Shown here: positions 31,772-34,464 of the stretch, one piece after another | Position numbering within the stretch: the first letter of the stretch is position 1 | How the letters are laid out: the number at the start of each line of letters is the position of its first letter | Source of the DNA: Clostridia bacterium | Lineage (GTDB): Bacteria; Bacillota; Clostridia; Lachnospirales; JAKSVV01 | Reading direction: 5' to 3' | Length of the DNA stretch: 34,464 nt | Assembly (NCBI GenBank): GCA_024407775.1 | Contig: JAKSVV010000005.1 | Coordinates: forward strand, 1 to 34,464 | The notes under the pieces: generated by a model | Told to the model about the DNA's origin: nothing | Seen by the model: the letters and a program-made list of their open reading frames with translations, nothing else | Databases searched by the model: none | Translations under genes and position numbers: made by a program

Positions 31772-32056
31772 TTAACTTAATGTAGCTAATGCTTTATCTC
31801 TGATAGTATCAACTCTGTCCATAACTTTAAGAGATTCTTTTTGTTTCATTTGTTCTTTTACTTCTTTGATTTTAACCTTAGCTTCACTAGATGATTTAAT
31901 TTGTTTACCTTTAATTTTCATGTCATTAAATTTAGCTTTTCTAACGTTAGATTGTTTTCTAACTTCTTTAGCTTCAGCTTTCTTTACATTAATGGCTTTC
32001 TTTTCAATCCTTGGTGTTTCAATCTTTGTTTGAGCTTGTACACTTCTTATTTCCAT
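31772..32056 (-). CDS. Small basic protein of the flagellin island, function unknown
   Basis: This 94-residue protein is very rich in Lys, Glu and Val, has no Cys or membrane segment, and is predicted to be mostly helical or disordered. It begins MEIRSVQAQTKIE; the EIRSVQ motif also occurs near the N-terminus of the flagellin-like product of the next gene, with which it seems to form an operon. AGGGAGG precedes the ATG, and an AGGA-loop hairpin lies in the leader, as for the flagellins. A role in flagellar assembly or export is inferred only from location and shared regulation. I do not recognise the family. Confidence 0.6.
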   Translation of the reverse strand: MEIRSVQAQTKIETPRIEKKAINVKKAEAKEVRKQSNVRKAKFNDMKIKGKQIKSSSEAKVKIKEVKEQMKQKESLKVMDRVDTIRDKALATLS

Positions 32057-32086
32057 AATTATATTTCCTCCCTAAAAATGTATTTC

Positions 32087-32098
32087 GTAATCCTTTAC
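32087..32098 (-). promoter_or_regulatory. GGA-loop hairpin before the 94-residue gene
   Basis: GTAA-AGGA-TTAC, the shortest stem of the set (4 bp), with the same AGGA loop and similar position. Confidence 0.5.
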
Positions 32099-32117
32099 TG
32101 CATAATTATCTACATAT

Positions 32118-32126
32118 ATTATAACA
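32118..32126 (-). promoter_or_regulatory. Extended -10 promoter of the 94-residue gene
   Basis: TGTTATAAT on the minus strand. The -35 is not clear. It resembles the fla4 and fla5 promoters. Confidence 0.5.
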
Positions 32127-32328
32127 CAAATTGGCAAATAATGGAATATTTTATGGAAATTTTTTTGCATTATTTTTTTCCAGTTTTCTAAGCCCATAAA
32201 AGGATAAATGGTAAAACGCCAATCAATACTTTTTCCATATTTTTTATAAGAATAGTATTGATATGAAACATAGATTCCTTCTATATTATTGTTATATTTA
32301 ATATATTATAAAACAGAAATCCATGCAT
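32127..32328. other. Spacer with a perfect 9-base inverted repeat
   Basis: ATCAATACT (32222-32230) and AGTATTGAT (32254-32262) face each other across 23 bases, and ATGAAAC follows. No gene is visible. It is the most regular example of the AGTATTGA motif scattered through the island. Confidence 0.45.
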
Positions 32329-32353
32329 TAAAAAAGCCCTCTATTTGAGGGCT
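32329..32353 (-). terminator. Terminator of the 84-residue gene
   Basis: AGCCCTC (32335-32341) and GAGGGCT (32347-32353) pair, with a T-run following on the minus strand. Confidence 0.85.
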
Positions 32354-32363
32354 AGTTAAGTTC

Positions 32364-32618
32364 TTAGTTATTAAATCCATATGGATTATATGCTGGAGTA
32401 GACACTATATCTATCTTTACATCATGACTAGGCATTATAAAGTGATATGTTCCAGCTGGATCTTGCATTGAGAAAGTAAATTCAACATCATCTGACTTTG
32501 GTGTTAATATTCCACCCATCATTTGCGTTACGCGAAATGTTACTTCAGATCCTGCTTCAATCTCACTATCTTCTATTCCATATAATGAATTGTTTCCTGC
32601 TATATCTAACTTTGGCAT
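32364..32618 (-). CDS. Small beta-rich protein resembling one extracellular repeat domain
   Basis: This 84-residue protein has no signal peptide or membrane segment. The region GSEVTFRVTQ followed by GTYHFIMPSHDVKIDI (about 57-72) resembles the closing strands of small extracellular beta domains (InlB B-repeat-like) that end in a Phe-x-Met-Pro-x-x-Asp-Val pattern. Here the domain stands alone. AAGGAGG precedes the ATG. It is flanked by its own terminator and that of the upstream gene. It is the only gene of the island without a clear GGA-loop hairpin. Function unknown. Confidence 0.6.
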   Translation of the reverse strand: MPKLDIAGNNSLYGIEDSEIEAGSEVTFRVTQMMGGILTPKSDDVEFTFSMQDPAGTYHFIMPSHDVKIDIVSTPAYNPYGFNN

Positions 32619-32705
32619 AATATCCTCCTTAACTCAAAATAGCGCATCTATACGTCAGTTTTTACTATAATATATCATAAATACTGATATTCATCTACCT
32701 TTTTA

Positions 32706-32741
32706 ACTAAAAAAGTGACATGAAAGCGATTCATGCCACTT
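32706..32741 (-). terminator. Terminator of the 238-residue flagellin-like gene
   Basis: AAGTGACATGAA (32713-32724) pairs with TTCATGCCACTT (32730-32741) with one mismatch, and a T-run follows. Confidence 0.75.
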
Positions 32742-32762
32742 ATATTATATTATATTTTATTT

Positions 32763-33479
32763 CTAATATAAATTATTATCACTAACTGCTTGTGATCTTA
32801 TTAATTCTTGTCCACGAGTATATATTTCACTCTTTAATGATTGCATAAGTTCACGTGCAACGCTTGCATCTACATAGCTAAATCCAGAAGATCCGCTTGT
32901 TAATTCACTAGTTTTTTCATCTATCTTTGATTTACATGTTGCTATTTCATTTGTTATCTTTGTAATAGCGCTTTCTATTGTAGCCATTGCATTTGTTAGA
33001 TCTTCTTTTGAGTCAATCTTCAAATCTTGTAATGGTAAGAAATTTTTACCTCCAAGTCTTATGCTAGGAATTTGAAAGCTTTCATTACCGTCATCACCTT
33101 CAAATAACATTACGCCTTGGTAAGTTGTCTTATCAGATACTTCTTTAAGCTCTTCTTTCATGAGAGATATGCGATTATTGATATCTTCAATATTGCTATA
33201 CTTACCACTAATAATATCTTCTTTTGTTTGTTCTAAGACTTTAGCTTGTTTCTTTAATCCAGAACTTGCAACTTGAAACCTAGTAACTTCATCTTGAGTA
33301 CTTAGTGCCTTAACATTTCTTGTAGCAATATCTTCATTACCATCATGTCTTATTTCGCTTAATATTTCTTTTTCTTCCATTATTTCTCCAGCATTCTTTA
33401 TACTACTAGTCTTACCTGCTGGTTTTTCGTTATTAAATCCAACACTTTGTAATCCACTTAGCACATTTTCCACTCTCAT
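32763..33479 (-). CDS. Second divergent flagellin-like protein
   Basis: This 238-residue protein starts MRVENVLSGLQSVG and is mostly helical. The central part keeps the flagellin order: SSGLKKQAKVLEQTKEDI (first D1 helix), KTTYQGVMLFEGDDGNESFQI (compare TEFNGMKLLDG...FHVG), NAMATIESAITKI (compare ANAAIDVIDAAI). The end, VDASVARELMQSLKSEI, recalls the VDMAKEMMEYTKNNI helix. The N-terminal D0 segment and the NARPQQALQLL ending are missing. FlgL was considered because of the MRV start, but the rest fits flagellin arms better. AAGGAGG precedes the ATG. It is monocistronic with a consensus promoter and a GGGAT-loop hairpin. Confidence 0.6.
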   Translation of the reverse strand: MRVENVLSGLQSVGFNNEKPAGKTSSIKNAGEIMEEKEILSEIRHDGNEDIATRNVKALSTQDEVTRFQVASSGLKKQAKVLEQTKEDIISGKYSNIEDINNRISLMKEELKEVSDKTTYQGVMLFEGDDGNESFQIPSIRLGGKNFLPLQDLKIDSKEDLTNAMATIESAITKITNEIATCKSKIDEKTSELTSGSSGFSYVDASVARELMQSLKSEIYTRGQELIRSQAVSDNNLY

Positions 33480-33518
33480 ATTAGCCTCCTTGCTATAGAT
33501 TCATAGGTACACATTGTG

Positions 33519-33542
33519 GTGAAAACTAATCCCTATTTTCAC
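33519..33542 (-). promoter_or_regulatory. GGA-loop hairpin before the 238-residue gene
   Basis: A 7-bp stem GTGAAAA/TTTTCAC continues into a TA/TA pair (one bulged G) and presents GGGAT in the loop, as in the fla3 hairpin. Confidence 0.6.
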
Positions 33543-33570
33543 GAGTATACACTCTCCCTATTTTGCCTTA

Positions 33571-33598
33571 ATTATACAATATAGTTTTTATTTGTCAA
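33571..33598 (-). promoter_or_regulatory. Promoter of the 238-residue flagellin-like gene
   Basis: TTGACA (33593-33598), a 16-base spacer and TATAAT (33571-33576). The upstream context AAAAGTATTGACA is the same as at fla3. Confidence 0.8.
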
Positions 33599-33662
33599 TA
33601 CTTTTGAGTAATTTATGTAAACTAATTTTTTCGCTCTAAGTATTATAAACACTAACTTTTTT

Positions 33663-33699
33663 TAAAAATAAAAAGGGTTAACACGCACGTTAACCCTTT
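33663..33699 (-). terminator. Terminator of rplU-prp-rpmA
   Basis: AAAGGGTTAAC (33672-33682) and GTTAACCCTTT (33689-33699) pair around a 6-base loop, with T-rich sequence following on the minus strand. Confidence 0.85.
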
Positions 33700-33743
33700 A
33701 TATATTAATTCTCTAAAACTTTCATTCATAAATAGGCTAGAAA

Positions 33744-34028
33744 CTAAGCTCTTTCTTCATATACAGAAACTTTAGTTTTGCTTCTTCCCATTCTTTCAAA
33801 TTTTACATATCCATCGATTAAAGCAAATAATGTATCATCAGATCCGATTCCTACATTTTTACCTGGATGAATTTTTGTTCCTCTTTGTTTATATAAGATA
33901 TTTCCAGCTAAAACAAATTGTCCGTCAGCTCTTTTAGCTCCTAATCTTTTTGATTCTGAGTCTCTTCCGTTCTTTGTTGAACCTTGTCCTACCTTATGAG
34001 CAAAGAATTGTAAATTCAATCTTAACAT
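33744..34028 (-). CDS. rpmA: Ribosomal protein L27 with cleavable N-terminal extension
   Basis: This 94-residue protein is bL27 of the large subunit, near the peptidyl-transferase centre. It begins [20 protein letters not shown]; the first nine residues (to the Phe pair) are the Bacillota-type extension that Prp removes before assembly, leaving Ala-His at the new end. The body with [14 protein letters not shown] is typical. The start codon overlaps the end of prp by 7 bases with AAAGGAGG before it, indicating translational coupling. Confidence 0.97.
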   Translation of the reverse strand: MLRLNLQFFAHKVGQGSTKNGRDSESKRLGAKRADGQFVLAGNILYKQRGTKIHPGKNVGIGSDDTLFALIDGYVKFERMGRSKTKVSVYEERA

Positions 34029-34366
34029 TGTATTTCCTCCTTTACACTAATGTATTTATGTTCATACTCTTCATTAATCTGAGTTAGTCCAAGATATAAA
34101 GTCTTACTTAAAGTGATAAGTTCACTAGATGCTTTATTATCTTTTATTGTTGGCATATTTATAGTAATACTTGCCTTTTTAACGTCTTCATCAATTTCTA
34201 CTTTATCTTTAGTATTTAGCTCCATACTATTTGCAAGTGTAATCATGAGTACGCTTACGGCGCTACATACGATATCCTTACCAGGATCTGCAAACATTGC
34301 ATGACCACTAGTTTCAAAATAATAAGGGATACCTTCTTTATTTTTTTTAATTACTACATTAATCAT
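34022..34366 (-). CDS. prp: Prp, cysteine protease that trims L27
   Basis: This 114-residue protein matches the Prp (YsxB) family. The catalytic pair is visible: H22 in SGHA and C34 in [10 protein letters not shown]. In Bacillota it cuts the N-terminal extension of L27, a step needed for ribosome function. It lies between rplU and rpmA in the conserved order and overlaps rpmA. AAGG lies upstream of the ATG. Confidence 0.95.
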   Translation of the reverse strand: MINVVIKKNKEGIPYYFETSGHAMFADPGKDIVCSAVSVLMITLANSMELNTKDKVEIDEDVKKASITINMPTIKDNKASSELITLSKTLYLGLTQINEEYEHKYISVKEEIQC

Positions 34367-34386
34367 AATAGCCTTCTTATAATTTA

Positions 34387-34464
34387 TTATTTTACAATCT
34401 TTTCAATTCTTACAGCTGTAAATGGTTGTCTGTGACCATTTTTACATTGTGAAGCTTTTTTAGA
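34387..34464 (-). CDS. rplU: Ribosomal protein L21, C-terminal fragment (runs off the window)
   Basis: The last 26 codons encode the typical bL21 ending GHRQPFTAVRIEKIVK and stop with TAA at 34387-34389, 20 bases before prp. The gene order rplU-prp-rpmA supports the call. The rest lies beyond the right edge. Confidence 0.9.
   Translation of the reverse strand, partial: SKKASQCKNGHRQPFTAVRIEKIVK

Noticed and set aside
32763-33479. Identification of the 238-residue protein as FlgL
   Set aside because: Only the MRV start suggests it. The central and C-terminal segments follow flagellin D1 order, and the rest of the FlgL pattern is missing.

Overview
The window is AT-rich DNA (about 30% G+C by eye) from a flagellated Gram-positive anaerobe of the Bacillota, most likely class Clostridia. 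The pointers are an L27 with an N-terminal extension beside its Prp protease, an LPXTG surface protein, ECF sigma/anti-sigma genes, sigma-D promoters at flgM, a CdaA/CdaR pair and a rubredoxin-type protein. Every gene I can support lies on the minus strand, so the text below runs from high to low coordinates in the direction of transcription. No rRNA, tRNA, CRISPR array or intact transposase was seen.

Layout. (1) 34464-33663: end of rplU, then prp and rpmA, closed by a terminator. (2) 33598-22875: a flagellin island. It holds five recognisable flagellins (starts at 30205, 28459, 27385, 25625, 24285), two strongly divergent flagellin-like proteins (starts at 33479 and 31678), a 94-residue basic protein (32056) and an 84-residue beta-rich protein (32618). 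Most units are monocistronic, with their own promoter and terminator. (3) 22814-22346: a small rubredoxin-domain protein. (4) 22300-18333: cdaA-cdaR-glmS, linking c-di-AMP synthesis to amino-sugar supply, without glmM. (5) 18295-17076: a lipoprotein with a degenerate transglutaminase-like region. (6) 17016-15474: pgi. (7) 15459-11802: punA, a comEA-like gene with an apparent ACG start, an ECF sigma factor and an anti-sigma/DUF4349-like protein. (8) 11654-11192: flgM behind two tandem sigma-D promoters. (9) 10777-1118: a 3134-residue LPXTG surface protein with about 27 repeats. (10) 1043-31: a CPBP-family membrane protease.

The most interesting signal is in the RNA. Eight of the nine genes in the flagellin island carry, just upstream of the Shine-Dalgarno, a small hairpin that shows GGA in its loop. 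The stems differ completely in sequence but stay paired. This is the architecture bound by the translational repressor CsrA, which controls flagellin (hag) translation in Bacillus together with FliW. The element also precedes the divergent flagellin-like genes and the 94-residue protein, which suggests one post-transcriptional regulon. Upstream of the flagellin at 25625 sits a promoter, two more CGGA-loop hairpins, a short match to a flagellin 3' end and a terminator: a candidate CsrA-titrating small RNA or relic flagellin gene. Two flagellins share a roughly 130-nt leader with compensatory base changes.

flgM has clear sigma-D promoters, whereas the flagellin units show sigma-A-like promoters. 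This suggests filament output is set largely by translation, while FlgM reports on sigma-D. The giant surface protein and the lipoprotein prefer the Gln codon CAG, whereas flagellins and most housekeeping genes examined prefer CAA.
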